Shown here piece after piece: positions 49,074 to 58,186 of a DNA stretch of 64,000 nt. The position numbers were made by a program, and so were the translations under genes. Source of the stretch: a bacterium (lineage in GTDB: Bacteria > Elusimicrobiota > Elusimicrobia > Elusimicrobiales > UBA9959); assembly GCA_021786295.1 (NCBI GenBank), contig JAJYNO010000026.1:62001-126000 (forward strand). Reading direction: 5' to 3'. The notes under the pieces were generated by a model that was given only the letters and a program-made list of their open reading frames with translations, was not told where the DNA came from and did no database searches. Positions within the stretch are counted from its first letter, which is position 1, and each line of letters begins with the position of its first letter.

Positions 49074-50618
49074 GTGAACACCCCACCAGCAGAGCCTGCC
49101 GCGGACCCGATGGCCGCCGAATCCCTGCCGGAACTGCCGCGCCAGCAGACCAATCCCTCCCGCTGGAACGGCGCGGGCTGGGCCGCCTTCGCGGCGCACC
49201 TGCGCTCCCGAGGGATAGAGATCTCCGAAAAGAGGCCGGCCCTGGCCGTCTACGCCACGGACAGCGGCGGGCTGGCCTGCGGCATGCCTCACGGCGTGGC
49301 GCTGGCCCGCAGCACGGAACAGGTGTCCGAGATCATGAAGGCCGCGCAAAAGTACCGGGTACCGGTCACCGTCAAGGGCGGCGGGCTCACCACCGAGGGA
49401 GAGACCGTCGCCTACGGAGGGCTGCTGCTGGACATGCGGGGCATGAGCGAAGTGCTCTCGATAGACAAAGCGGCCCTGACGGTGCGGACCCAGGCCGGCA
49501 TCTACTGGCATTCGCTGGCCGAGGCGCTGAGACGCGAAGGCCTGGACTATCTCTCCGCCCCCCTCAACATGACCTCCTCCGTCGGCGGCACTCTGCAGGT
49601 GGGCGGCATCGACGTCAATTCCCCGCGCCTCGGCTGCAGCGCCGACCAGGCCGTGAGCCTGAAGGTAGTGACCCCGACCGGGGAGATAAAGGAATGCTCC
49701 GAGACCGAGGACCCGGAGCTCTTCGAGCGGGTGCTGCTGGGCTACGGGCAGTTCGGGATCGTAACCGAGGCCGTAATGAGGGTGCGCCGGTTCACTCCGA
49801 TAACGATGCGCTATTTCTATTATTCCTCCATAGTCGAAGCGATGGAGGACCTGAAGATGCTCGTACGCGGAGACGCGGCGGACTACTGCGGGATCCTGAC
49901 CATAATGGACAAGGCCGTGAACCTGCTGGTGGCCTTCGACTCCGACGAGAGGGAGCGGGCCTTCTTCCGGACCTGGCGCAAAGAGCTGCGGGGCCACGGC
50001 GAGGCGGGCTTCGCGCTGCGCATGGCCGTCCACTACGCCCTGCGCCCCTGGAAGCTCCCGGAGGCGCTCTACCTGCTCTCGCGCAAGAACGCGATGCAGC
50101 CAGAGTTCTTCCCCTCCCACCACATGGAGAAAGGGAAGATAGTGGACCGCACCGTCGTCTTCAGCAACGCCGTCTGGAAGTTCTGGGGCGGCAGGAGAAT
50201 GGTGATCCCGGACCTGGCCACCAGCGAGGAGAAGTTCGTGGAGGCCATAGTGCGCGGCAACGAGGTCTGCAGGAAGTACTTCAAGTACTACACTCTCTAC
50301 TGCGTGGCTATAAAGCTCAGGGACGGCCTGCCCCGCTACGAGCTGTCCTGCATACCACCCGACGCGCGGGGCTACGCCTACGGCTGCGAGTTCGAACCTA
50401 TGCTGGGCGGCGCGGAGTACAGCCGCGACTACCTGCAGAGCTTCAAGAACGAGATCTACGACATCGGCGCGGAGATGAAGACCAGTTATTACCGCTTCGG
50501 CGGGGTAATGAAGGGCTACATACGCCGCGCCTTCGGCGACGAACTGGTGGACAGGCACCTGGCGCTCAAGCGGGAGGCCGATCCGGCCATGGTGCTCAAC
50601 CCCGACGTTATCTTCTGA
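49074..50618 (+). CDS. FAD-binding oxidase/dehydrogenase (GlcD/FAD_binding_4 type)
   Basis: PHGVALARSTEQVSEIMKAAQKYRVPVTVKGGGLTTEGETVAYGGLLLDMRGM; GTG start with upstream AGGAG. Confidence 0.85.
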   Translation: MNTPPAEPAADPMAAESLPELPRQQTNPSRWNGAGWAAFAAHLRSRGIEISEKRPALAVYATDSGGLACGMPHGVALARSTEQVSEIMKAAQKYRVPVTVKGGGLTTEGETVAYGGLLLDMRGMSEVLSIDKAALTVRTQAGIYWHSLAEALRREGLDYLSAPLNMTSSVGGTLQVGGIDVNSPRLGCSADQAVSLKVVTPTGEIKECSETEDPELFERVLLGYGQFGIVTEAVMRVRRFTPITMRYFYYSSIVEAMEDLKMLVRGDAADYCGILTIMDKAVNLLVAFDSDERERAFFRTWRKELRGHGEAGFALRMAVHYALRPWKLPEALYLLSRKNAMQPEFFPSHHMEKGKIVDRTVVFSNAVWKFWGGRRMVIPDLATSEEKFVEAIVRGNEVCRKYFKYYTLYCVAIKLRDGLPRYELSCIPPDARGYAYGCEFEPMLGGAEYSRDYLQSFKNEIYDIGAEMKTSYYRFGGVMKGYIRRAFGDELVDRHLALKREADPAMVLNPDVIF

Positions 50619-50626
50619 GGAGAAAA

Positions 50627-51550
50627 ATGGACCAGGATATAACCGCCGTAACAGGCTTCGGGAACTGCACCGGCTGCGCGGTCTGCCTGCTTACCTGTCC
50701 GGTCTGGCGCAGGACCCACGACGTGCTGATGACCAACTGCGGCCGTACCCGCGCCCTGCAGGCCGGCGCCGCTCCGGAGGACCTGGAGGCGTCCGCCGAG
50801 GCCTGCCTGTTCTGCGGCGCCTGCGCCGCCGTCTGCCCGTCCGGGGTCGACACCCTGTCGCTGACGGCGGCCCTGCGCGCGGCGCTGCCCCAGAAGCGCA
50901 TGACCGCCGGACGCCGCCGCTCCCCGGCTTCCTTTACCTATGCCGGCAGGACGGTCCTCCTGCCGGGTCCTGACCTGCGGGCCGACGCGCTGCTGCTGGA
51001 GAAGCTTGCTTCGCTGCTGGACGCGGCCGTCCCACCCTGCGACGAACTGTCTGACCTGGCAGCCGACCTTGACGCGGGCCTGCGGGCCGACCCGGAGCGC
51101 CTGCGCGCGGTTACGGCGGCCGCGGGCGAGGCCTCGGGTCTCGTGGCGGCGGAAGGTTTCGCGCTCAGGCACCTTAGGAAGTGGTTCCCCGCCCTCCCCT
51201 CGAAAGGGCTGGGAGAGGCGCTGCTGGGGCGCTGCCGCGGCGGGCTGAGACCCGGCGACCTCTACGTGGTGGACGCGCGCGCGTTCAATTCCGACCGCGG
51301 GCGGCTCATAAGGCTCTACGACGCGCTCCGGCAGGAGACCGGCTGCGCTCTGAGCACCAGTCTGCAGCGCGCGGCCATTCCCGCCGGCCCGGCCCGCGGG
51401 ACGCCCCGCTCCGCCGACAGCGAGACCCAGGCGCGCTGGGTGCTGGGACGCTTCCGGCCCCGGCGCGTCGTGGTGGAATCCCCGTCGGAACTGGGACTCT
51501 ACGGCTCGGTAGCCGAAGTCCCGGTGCTCCACCTGGGAGAGCTGGCGTGA
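50627..51550 (+). CDS. 4Fe-4S ferredoxin-type (GlpC/HdrC-like) protein
   Basis: NCTGCAVCLLTCPVWRR...ACLFCGACAAVCPSGVD, two 4Fe-4S motifs. Confidence 0.82.
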   Translation: MDQDITAVTGFGNCTGCAVCLLTCPVWRRTHDVLMTNCGRTRALQAGAAPEDLEASAEACLFCGACAAVCPSGVDTLSLTAALRAALPQKRMTAGRRRSPASFTYAGRTVLLPGPDLRADALLLEKLASLLDAAVPPCDELSDLAADLDAGLRADPERLRAVTAAAGEASGLVAAEGFALRHLRKWFPALPSKGLGEALLGRCRGGLRPGDLYVVDARAFNSDRGRLIRLYDALRQETGCALSTSLQRAAIPAGPARGTPRSADSETQARWVLGRFRPRRVVVESPSELGLYGSVAEVPVLHLGELA

Positions 51551-52761
51551 GCGGGATAAAGACCGACGTGGTGATAGTAGGATCCGGTCCTTCCGGCGCG
51601 GCAGCGGCCAAGCGGCTCACCGACGCGGGCTACGAGGCGGTCATGCTGGAGCGCAAGGCGATGCCCCGTCACAAACCGTGCAGCGGCATCCTCTCCCCGC
51701 GCGGCCACCGCTTCCTGATCGAGAACTTCGGGCCGCTGCCAGAAGAGACCCTGCACAAGCCGCGCTACTGCCGCGGCGTCACGTTCCACTTCCCGCGCGG
51801 CGGCGAGCTGCCGATGGACTTCGACGGCGGCCCCACCCCGCACATGCACCGGAAGTTCTGCGACGCCTGGGCCGTCAAGCGCAGCGGGGCCGTACTGCAC
51901 GCCTCGACGGAGTTCCTCTCGCTGGAGGACGATGGCAGGCGCGTGCGCGTCCGCGCGAGCAGGAACGGCGAGCCGGTCACGTACGACGCGCGCTACGTGA
52001 TAGGCGCGGACGGTCCCCGCCTGGCGGTGACGAGATCCCTCTACCCGGAGTACGCCAAGAGCATCCCGTGGTTCGTCGTCGGACAGAAGTTCCACGCGAT
52101 AAAGGACTGCCCGCTGGACGAGGAATACTTCCATTTCTGGTTCGACCCGCAGCTCGGCCACTACACCTGGAGCCACGCCCGGGACGGCAGGCAGATAGTG
52201 GGCGTGGGCTTCAGGAGCGGCGAAGTCTTCGACGCGAAGCACGCCCGGGTGGTGGAGCACCTGGAGCGCCGCCACGGGGTCAGGCTGGGTCCGGGCGAGG
52301 ACACGGAGATAGTTACCGCCAATTTCGGCCCGTCGCTGATAAACCGCTACGTCTTCGGCCGCGGGAACACGCTGATAACCGGGCAGGCGGCAGGCTTCTT
52401 CAACATGATAGCCGAGGGCATGAGCTGCGCTCTGCATTCCGGCGCCATAGCCGGCGAAGCCGCGGTGCAGGCGTTCCGCTACGGCTCCGACGTGCAGAAG
52501 CTATACCGGGAGATGATCCAGTCGGAGGTCCGCCGCACGTCCGACCAGTGGAACCCGTTCAAGATCCTGTTCGGCCGCCCGCACGAGGCCGATTTCCGCG
52601 GCGCTCTTGCCAGGCTCCCGGCGGGACGCCGCCGCCTCATCTGGGGCGACATCTGGAGTTTCGTAAAACTGTACTCCCCCCTGAACTGGGGCAGGCAGAT
52701 GTTCTGGCAGGGGGTACTGCGCCAGCTCACGGGCCGCTATTCCCCCTCGCGCTGGCTTTAG
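51547..52761 (+). CDS. Geranylgeranyl-reductase-family FAD flavoprotein
   Basis: GTG start; DVVIVGSGPSGAAAAKRLTDAGYEAVMLERKAMPRHKPCSG; YVIGADGPRLAVTR; LITGQAAGFFNMIAEGMSCALHSG. Confidence 0.82.
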   Translation: MSGIKTDVVIVGSGPSGAAAAKRLTDAGYEAVMLERKAMPRHKPCSGILSPRGHRFLIENFGPLPEETLHKPRYCRGVTFHFPRGGELPMDFDGGPTPHMHRKFCDAWAVKRSGAVLHASTEFLSLEDDGRRVRVRASRNGEPVTYDARYVIGADGPRLAVTRSLYPEYAKSIPWFVVGQKFHAIKDCPLDEEYFHFWFDPQLGHYTWSHARDGRQIVGVGFRSGEVFDAKHARVVEHLERRHGVRLGPGEDTEIVTANFGPSLINRYVFGRGNTLITGQAAGFFNMIAEGMSCALHSGAIAGEAAVQAFRYGSDVQKLYREMIQSEVRRTSDQWNPFKILFGRPHEADFRGALARLPAGRRRLIWGDIWSFVKLYSPLNWGRQMFWQGVLRQLTGRYSPSRWL

Positions 52762-52831
52762 CCAGTCTGGACCGGGAGCGGACCTAATTAGTAACATTTC
52801 CGCGTCGTTCAACTTCCATCTGGGGAGGATT

Positions 52832-54304
52832 ATGAGTTCATTGTTCAGAAAAAAATCGCTGGACGCGCTGCTCGCGCAGGCCTCGGAGAAGGAGCACTCG
52901 CTGAAGCGCAGCCTGAGCGCCATGAACCTGACGCTGCTCGGCATAGGCGGCATCATAGGCGCCGGCATCTTCGTCCTGACCGGCCAGGCGGCCGCGCAGT
53001 ACGCCGGGCCGGGCATCGTCATCTCGTTCCTGATCTCGGCCGCCGGCTGCGCCTTCGCCGGGCTATGCTACGCCGAGTTCGCCTCCATGATCCCGATAGC
53101 GGGCTCCGCCTACACCTACTCCTACGCCACCATCGGCGAGTTGCTGGCCTGGATAATAGGCTGGGACCTGATACTTGAGTACCTCTTCGGAGCGGCCACG
53201 GTCTCCGTGGGCTGGAGCGGCTACGTGACGAGCTTCCTGAATGACTTCGGCGTCCGCCTCCCCGCCGCGCTCTCGAGCGCGCCTCTGGCCTACACCAACG
53301 CCGGCTGGTCCGCCACCGGCGCCATCATCAACCTCCCTGCCGTGCTGATAATCGCGGCGGTCACCGGGCTGCTGGTGGTGGGCATCCGCGAGTCCGCCAC
53401 CGTCAACGACCTCATAGTCCTCGTGAAGGTCGCGGTCGTGATAATGTTCATCGCCTTCGGCGTTTCCTACGTCAATTCGGCCAACTGGCATCCGTTCATC
53501 CCGCCGAACACCGGGACGTTCGGCCAGTTCGGCTGGAGCGGCATAGCGCGAGGGGCCGGCGTCATCTTCTTCGCCTATATCGGCTTCGATGCGGTCAGCA
53601 CGGCCGCGCAGGAGGCGAAGAACCCGCAGCGCGACATGCCCATAGGCATCCTGACCTCGCTGGTCATCTGCACGGTACTCTATATCATGGTCTCCCTGGT
53701 GCTGACCGGCATAGTCAAGTACAACCGCCTGCTGGTGCCGGACCCGATAGCCGTCGGGGTCGACGCCGCCGGGCCAGCGCTCTTCTGGCTGCGCAAGTTC
53801 ATTAAAGTAGGCGCCATCGCCGGGCTCTCCTCCGTGATGCTGGTGCTGCTGCTGGGCCAGCCGCGCATCTTCTACTCCATGGCCATGGACGGCCTGCTGC
53901 CGCCGGTCTTCTCCAAGGTGCATCACAAGTTCCGCACGCCCTATATCACGACGATGGCAACCGGAGCCGTGGCGGCCCTGCTGGGCGGACTTTTCCCGAT
54001 AGGCGCCCTCGGGGAGATGGTCTCCATCGGAACGCTGCTCGCCTTCGCTATAGTCTGCGTCAGCATAATTGTCCTGCGCCGCACGCACCCCGGGCTCAAA
54101 AGGCCTTTCCGTACGCCGCTGGTCCCGCTGGTCCCCGCGCTGGGCGCGGTCATCTCCCTGGCCCAGATGGTCTTCCTGCCGCCGGCCACCTGGATACGCC
54201 TTGTGCTCTGGATGGCCATAGGCATGGGCATATATTTCTTCTACGGCAGGCACAACAGCCGCCTGGCCGCTGTCCCGGCGGAAGCGGGGGCGGACCGGAC
54301 GTAG
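52832..54304 (+). CDS. APC-family (cationic) amino acid permease
   Basis: LTLLGIGGIIGAGIFVLTGQAAAQYAGPGIVISFLIS; 12+ TM. Confidence 0.92.
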   Translation: MSSLFRKKSLDALLAQASEKEHSLKRSLSAMNLTLLGIGGIIGAGIFVLTGQAAAQYAGPGIVISFLISAAGCAFAGLCYAEFASMIPIAGSAYTYSYATIGELLAWIIGWDLILEYLFGAATVSVGWSGYVTSFLNDFGVRLPAALSSAPLAYTNAGWSATGAIINLPAVLIIAAVTGLLVVGIRESATVNDLIVLVKVAVVIMFIAFGVSYVNSANWHPFIPPNTGTFGQFGWSGIARGAGVIFFAYIGFDAVSTAAQEAKNPQRDMPIGILTSLVICTVLYIMVSLVLTGIVKYNRLLVPDPIAVGVDAAGPALFWLRKFIKVGAIAGLSSVMLVLLLGQPRIFYSMAMDGLLPPVFSKVHHKFRTPYITTMATGAVAALLGGLFPIGALGEMVSIGTLLAFAIVCVSIIVLRRTHPGLKRPFRTPLVPLVPALGAVISLAQMVFLPPATWIRLVLWMAIGMGIYFFYGRHNSRLAAVPAEAGADRT

Positions 54305-54322
54305 GGGGTTCGCCGGGGACGG

Positions 54323-54360
54323 CAAAAAGGCCGCGGGCTTTAAGCCCGCGGCCTTTTTAT
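54323..54360. terminator. Bidirectional Rho-independent terminator
   Basis: AAAAAGGCCGCGGGCTTTAAGCCCGCGGCCTTTTT between convergent genes. Confidence 0.9.
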
Positions 54361-54376
54361 CGCGCTCCGGTCCCGC

Positions 54377-55360
54377 TTACTTGCGGGCTGCAGAGAGCAT
54401 GGAGTACAGTTTGTCCGTCGCCCCCCTGATGCCGGCCGTCACGTCGGCCACCATCTTCGGGTCCCAGTCCTTCCTCTCGGCGCGCAGGAAGCTGGTCTTG
54501 TCCACGCGGTTGTCGAAGCGGCCTACGGGCAGATGGAACTTCCGTCCGTTCGACGTCACGGTTATCGTGCCCGGCACCTCCGAGGTCTTCTCGAGGTAGT
54601 CCATGTCGTCGCAGCCGTAGTCCCCCAGCATCACGTCCATCGGGACGCCGTGGTGCAGGATGGAACCCGGGTCGTTCGGGTTAGCGCGGGCGCTGTTCTT
54701 GCGGCGGCTCTCCTCCGGGGTCACCCAGACGTACAGGATCACGGCGCGCTTGAGTATCTCCGGGTCCAGCTGGCCCAGCGAGTACTGGTAGCCTAGCGGG
54801 TCCTTCAGCGGGAACGCCGATTTGTCCGGGCCGCCGCGGGCGGCCTCTATGACTATGGTCCTGCCCTCGAAAGAGGCGGGGTAGGCGGCGTGCTTCTCGT
54901 CCAGCAGGTCGCGCGCCTCTTTCTCCAGAGCGGCGGCCACCTTTCCGCGGGTCCCCTTGTCCAGGCCGGAGAGGCGCGGAGCGATGCCGGCCTTCTCGCC
55001 GGCCTTGTCCACGCGGGTCATCAGCAGCTCGGCGGCGGAGGCCGGCTTGACCACGTTGCGGCCCATCAGGTCGCGGTAATCCTCGTTGAGCAGATGGATC
55101 AGCGTGCCCCAGTCCTTCGTGTTGATGAACGGCTTATCTCCGGACTTGAAGAACAGGCGGGTCTTGCCCAGCTTCTCCAGCTCGTCGTCGGCGCGGCGCA
55201 TCATGTGGACGTAGGGAAAGTCGTCCAGCTGCAGGTTGGGGCCTATATGGAATTCCTTCTTCAGCCGCTCCGGCTCGATGTTGGCCAGAAAGCGCCTGAC
55301 CTCGGACTTGCCGGAAGCCGGAAGCGCGAGAAGCAGCACTATGTCGAAAGTTTCGCTCAT
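54377..55360 (-). CDS. Uncharacterised P-loop NTPase/kinase-like protein
   Basis: LLLALPASGKSEVRRFL Walker A; 327 aa. Confidence 0.65.
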   Translation of the reverse strand: MSETFDIVLLLALPASGKSEVRRFLANIEPERLKKEFHIGPNLQLDDFPYVHMMRRADDELEKLGKTRLFFKSGDKPFINTKDWGTLIHLLNEDYRDLMGRNVVKPASAAELLMTRVDKAGEKAGIAPRLSGLDKGTRGKVAAALEKEARDLLDEKHAAYPASFEGRTIVIEAARGGPDKSAFPLKDPLGYQYSLGQLDPEILKRAVILYVWVTPEESRRKNSARANPNDPGSILHHGVPMDVMLGDYGCDDMDYLEKTSEVPGTITVTSNGRKFHLPVGRFDNRVDKTSFLRAERKDWDPKMVADVTAGIRGATDKLYSMLSAARK

Positions 55361-55456
55361 GTTTCCTCCTTGCGGTAGCTGCTTAGATTGTAAACAATAT
55401 CACCTGGCGATTCAAGGAAAAAGGCCCCTGTCCTCGTTATCCGCGGCCGCATTTTA

Positions 55457-55462
55457 TATAAT
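55457..55462 (+). promoter_or_regulatory. Putative -10 box (TATAAT), 7 nt before ATG at 55470
   Basis: atttTATATAATtcacagcATG. Confidence 0.4.
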
Positions 55463-55469
55463 TCACAGC

Positions 55470-56390
55470 ATGTCCCCAGAAACGACGATGTGGGCCGTCT
55501 TCGCCGTCACCGCGGCGGCGCTCTTTGCCGCCGACATAAAACTCTCCGCCGGCCGCGCCCACGAGATCACGCGCAAGGAGGCCCTGGCCCTATGCGGCTT
55601 CTGGGTGGCCGTGGCGGCCCTCTTCGGCTTCCTGACCGGCCACATGCTAGGGTTCGAGCGGATGGCCGAGTTCTTCACGGCCTACGTCATCGAGTACTCG
55701 CTCTCGATGGACAACATGTTCGTTTTCCTGCTGATCTTCGCCTACTTCGGGATCCCGCGCAAGTACCAGCCCAAGATACTCACATGGGGCATACTAGGGG
55801 CCGTCGCGATGCGCCTCGTGCTCATCTTCACCGGCGTTAAACTGATAAGCACCTTCCACTGGATCATTTACGTCTTCGGCGCCGTGCTGGTCTTCACAGC
55901 CGCCAGGATGTACTTCCAGAAGGAGGAGCAGATGGACCCGGGAGAGAACCCGGCGCTCAAGCTGCTGTCGCGTTTCCTGCCCATAGACCGGGAGAACGCC
56001 TCGGGGGACTTCTTCGTCAGGAAGGAACGACTGTACGCCACGGCCCTGCTGGCCACGCTGGTCGTGGTGGAGACCTCCGACCTGATCTTCGCGGTGGACT
56101 CGATCCCCGCCGTGCTGGCGGTCTCGCGCGACAGGTTCATAGTCTATTCCTCCAACGTCTTCGCCGTGGTCGGGCTGCGCTCGCTCTATTTCCTGCTGGC
56201 TTCGGTGATGGACATGTTCCGCTTCCTCAAGGCCGGCATCTCGCTGATACTGCTGTACGTAGGGATAAAGATGCTGGCCTCCGCCTGGGTGACGGTGCCG
56301 GCCATGGTCTCGCTGGCCGTGGTGCTGGGCATACTGGCGGCCTCGATGCTGCTTTCCGTGCTCATAAAACCGCGTCATCCCGCCGGCTGA
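55470..56390 (+). CDS. TerC-family integral membrane protein
   Basis: AYVIEYSLSMDNMFVFLLIFAYFGIP, ETSDLIFAVDSIPAVLAVSRDRFIVYSSNVFAVVGLRSLYF. Confidence 0.93.
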   Translation: MSPETTMWAVFAVTAAALFAADIKLSAGRAHEITRKEALALCGFWVAVAALFGFLTGHMLGFERMAEFFTAYVIEYSLSMDNMFVFLLIFAYFGIPRKYQPKILTWGILGAVAMRLVLIFTGVKLISTFHWIIYVFGAVLVFTAARMYFQKEEQMDPGENPALKLLSRFLPIDRENASGDFFVRKERLYATALLATLVVVETSDLIFAVDSIPAVLAVSRDRFIVYSSNVFAVVGLRSLYFLLASVMDMFRFLKAGISLILLYVGIKMLASAWVTVPAMVSLAVVLGILAASMLLSVLIKPRHPAG

Positions 56391-56408
56391 GCCGGCGCGG
56401 GGATTGAC

Positions 56409-56442
56409 GAAAAAAGCCCCGGCCTGCCGGCCGGGGCTTTTC
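56409..56442. terminator. Rho-independent terminator
   Basis: AAAAAAGCCCCGGCCTGCCGGCCGGGGCTTTT. Confidence 0.88.
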
Positions 56443-56461
56443 CTGCCGCTGGCAGCGGAGC

Positions 56462-57244
56462 TTACTTCTTGTCGGAGTCCTTGTTCCCGGAGGCCGGCTT
56501 GGCCTCTGCCGCGCCGACGGTCTTGACCTCTATCTTGGGGGCCTCGGCCGCGGGATTCTCCTTGAGGATGTCCAGCAGACGCACCTCGAACACCAGCGTC
56601 GAACCGCCGGGGATGGTCGGGGGCGCGCCCTGGTCTCCGTAGGCCGTGTCGGAAGGGCAGACCAGCTTGGCGCTGCCGCCGACCTTTATCTTCTGCACGC
56701 CCTCGGTCCAGCACGGGATGACGCCGGAAAGCGGGAACTCGGCCGGGGTGCCGCGCTTGATGGAGGAATCGAACACCTTGCCGTTGGGGAAGGTGCCCTC
56801 GTAGTCCACCTTCACCATGTCGGTGGCCTTCGGGTAGGCGCCGGTCCCTTCCTTCTCCGGGATCAGGATGATGCCCTTGTCGAGCGTGACGGCGCCTTTC
56901 TCCTTGGCCATCCTGGCCAGGAAGGGCTTGTCGGCCTCCTTCTGCTTCCGGACGGCGGCCTCCTGCTTCTTGGCGAGCAGGTCGTTGAGCTTCTCGCCGT
57001 AGGTCTTAGAGTCCAGTTTCGGCCCCCTGCCCTCCAGCGACTCGGAGAAGCCGCGTATCACATACCTGGCCTCCGCCGGGGAGAAGTTGAACTGCTTCAG
57101 CCTGGAGCTCACCGCCTGGCCCAGGAAATAAAGCGTCTTCTGGTCCTCGGTCATGCCGGCGCTCTTGGCCTTGGCTGGTCCGGCCGCCGAAGCGGTGCCA
57201 GCCAGCAGACAGGCGAGCGCGCCCAATGCGAATTTATTGATCAT
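56462..57244 (-). CDS. FKBP-type peptidyl-prolyl cis-trans isomerase
   Basis: DMVKVDYEGTFPNGKVFDSSIKRGTPAEFPLSGVIPCWTEGVQKIKVGGSAKLVCPSDTAYGDQGAPPTIPGGSTLVFEVRLL. Confidence 0.95.
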   Translation of the reverse strand: MINKFALGALACLLAGTASAAGPAKAKSAGMTEDQKTLYFLGQAVSSRLKQFNFSPAEARYVIRGFSESLEGRGPKLDSKTYGEKLNDLLAKKQEAAVRKQKEADKPFLARMAKEKGAVTLDKGIILIPEKEGTGAYPKATDMVKVDYEGTFPNGKVFDSSIKRGTPAEFPLSGVIPCWTEGVQKIKVGGSAKLVCPSDTAYGDQGAPPTIPGGSTLVFEVRLLDILKENPAAEAPKIEVKTVGAAEAKPASGNKDSDKK

Positions 57245-57284
57245 TTATAGTCCTCCTGAAATATCCTCCGATATCTTACAAATT

Positions 57285-57932
57285 TTAGAGGCGTTCCGTG
57301 CGGCCTATCGCGTGGGACCGGAGGGCGGCCTTTATGGCCGCCGCGGACGCCTTTACCAGCAGGTCCAGCGGCAGCGACGGGACGGCCCTGCCGGATGTTT
57401 CCCGCAGCGCCATTTCCGTGGCCAGCGGAAGGTGAAGGAAGGCGTAGCTGGTGGCCAGTCCCTTCCGGGCTATCGCATGCAAAGACTCGTACATCAGGTG
57501 GTTGCAGACGTAGGCCCCGGCGAAATTGCTGACATGGGCAGGCGCGCCTGCGCGGCGCGCCGCGGCCGCCAGCCGCACCGGGTCCGCGCCGACCTCGTAG
57601 GCGGCGGGGCCGCCTTTCCGTACCGGCTCCCCCGCCGGTCTCTGCCCGGAGTTGTCCTTTATCCCGTAGTCCTTTATGTTCAGCGCGAAGCGTTCCACGC
57701 GCAGCCCGCCCTCCCCGGCGGCCAGCCCCAGCGAGACCATGACGTCCGGCCTGTGCCTCTCTATCAGCCCCGGCGCCAGGCGGCCGACCGCCTCGCCGCT
57801 GACCGGGAGTCGGCGCCGGAGCAGCCGCCAGCCCGGGAAGGCCCCTGGCCGCAGCCTGTTCATCACCAGCAGGGCCGGGTTTTCCTTAAAGCCGCCGAAA
57901 GGTTCGAAAGCTGTTATCAGCAGTTCTTTCAT
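57285..57932 (-). CDS. pcp: Pyroglutamyl-peptidase I
   Basis: LLITAFEPFGGFKENPA; FAGAYVCNHLMYESLH. Confidence 0.92.
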   Translation of the reverse strand: MKELLITAFEPFGGFKENPALLVMNRLRPGAFPGWRLLRRRLPVSGEAVGRLAPGLIERHRPDVMVSLGLAAGEGGLRVERFALNIKDYGIKDNSGQRPAGEPVRKGGPAAYEVGADPVRLAAAARRAGAPAHVSNFAGAYVCNHLMYESLHAIARKGLATSYAFLHLPLATEMALRETSGRAVPSLPLDLLVKASAAAIKAALRSHAIGRTERL

Positions 57933-57938
57933 GCGTAT

Positions 57939-57944
57939 ATTATA
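57939..57944 (-). promoter_or_regulatory. Putative -10 box (TATAAT), 6 nt before ATG at 57932
   Basis: Minus strand cgTATAATatacgcATG. Confidence 0.4.
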
Positions 57945-57980
57945 CGATTCTCCGGCCAGGCGGCGCCCGTAAAACGCGAA

Positions 57981-58000
57981 CCCCGGGCTTTCGCCCGGGG
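57981..58000 (-). terminator. Hairpin downstream of tRNA-Met
   Basis: Minus strand CCCCGGGCGAAAGCCCGGGG followed by TTCGCGTTTT. Confidence 0.6.
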
Positions 58001-58050
58001 CTGGTCCTGATATTTCTAATCTCAGGTTCGGATCTTCGTAGAGCTTTAAA

Positions 58051-58127
58051 TGGTTGCGGGGGTTGGATTTGAACCAACGACCTCAAGGTTATGGGCCTTG
58101 CGAGCTACCAGGCTGCTCTACCCCGCA
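58051..58127 (-). tRNA. tRNA-Met (CAT), initiator-type by D-arm
   Basis: Reverse complement TGCGGGGTAGAGCAGCCTGGTAGCTCGCAAGGCCCATAACCTTGAGGTCGTTGGTTCAAATCCAACCCCCGCAACCA; CCA encoded. Confidence 0.9.
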
Positions 58128-58186
58128 GAAATATTATAGCACAACGCGGAGATTAACGCAACAGCCTGGAACAAATAAACCCTGCG

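Noticed and set aside
49074-50618. Alkylglycerone-phosphate synthase (ether lipid) assignment for the FAD oxidase
   Set aside because: Only generic FAD_binding_4 motifs can be seen; no specific evidence for AGPS
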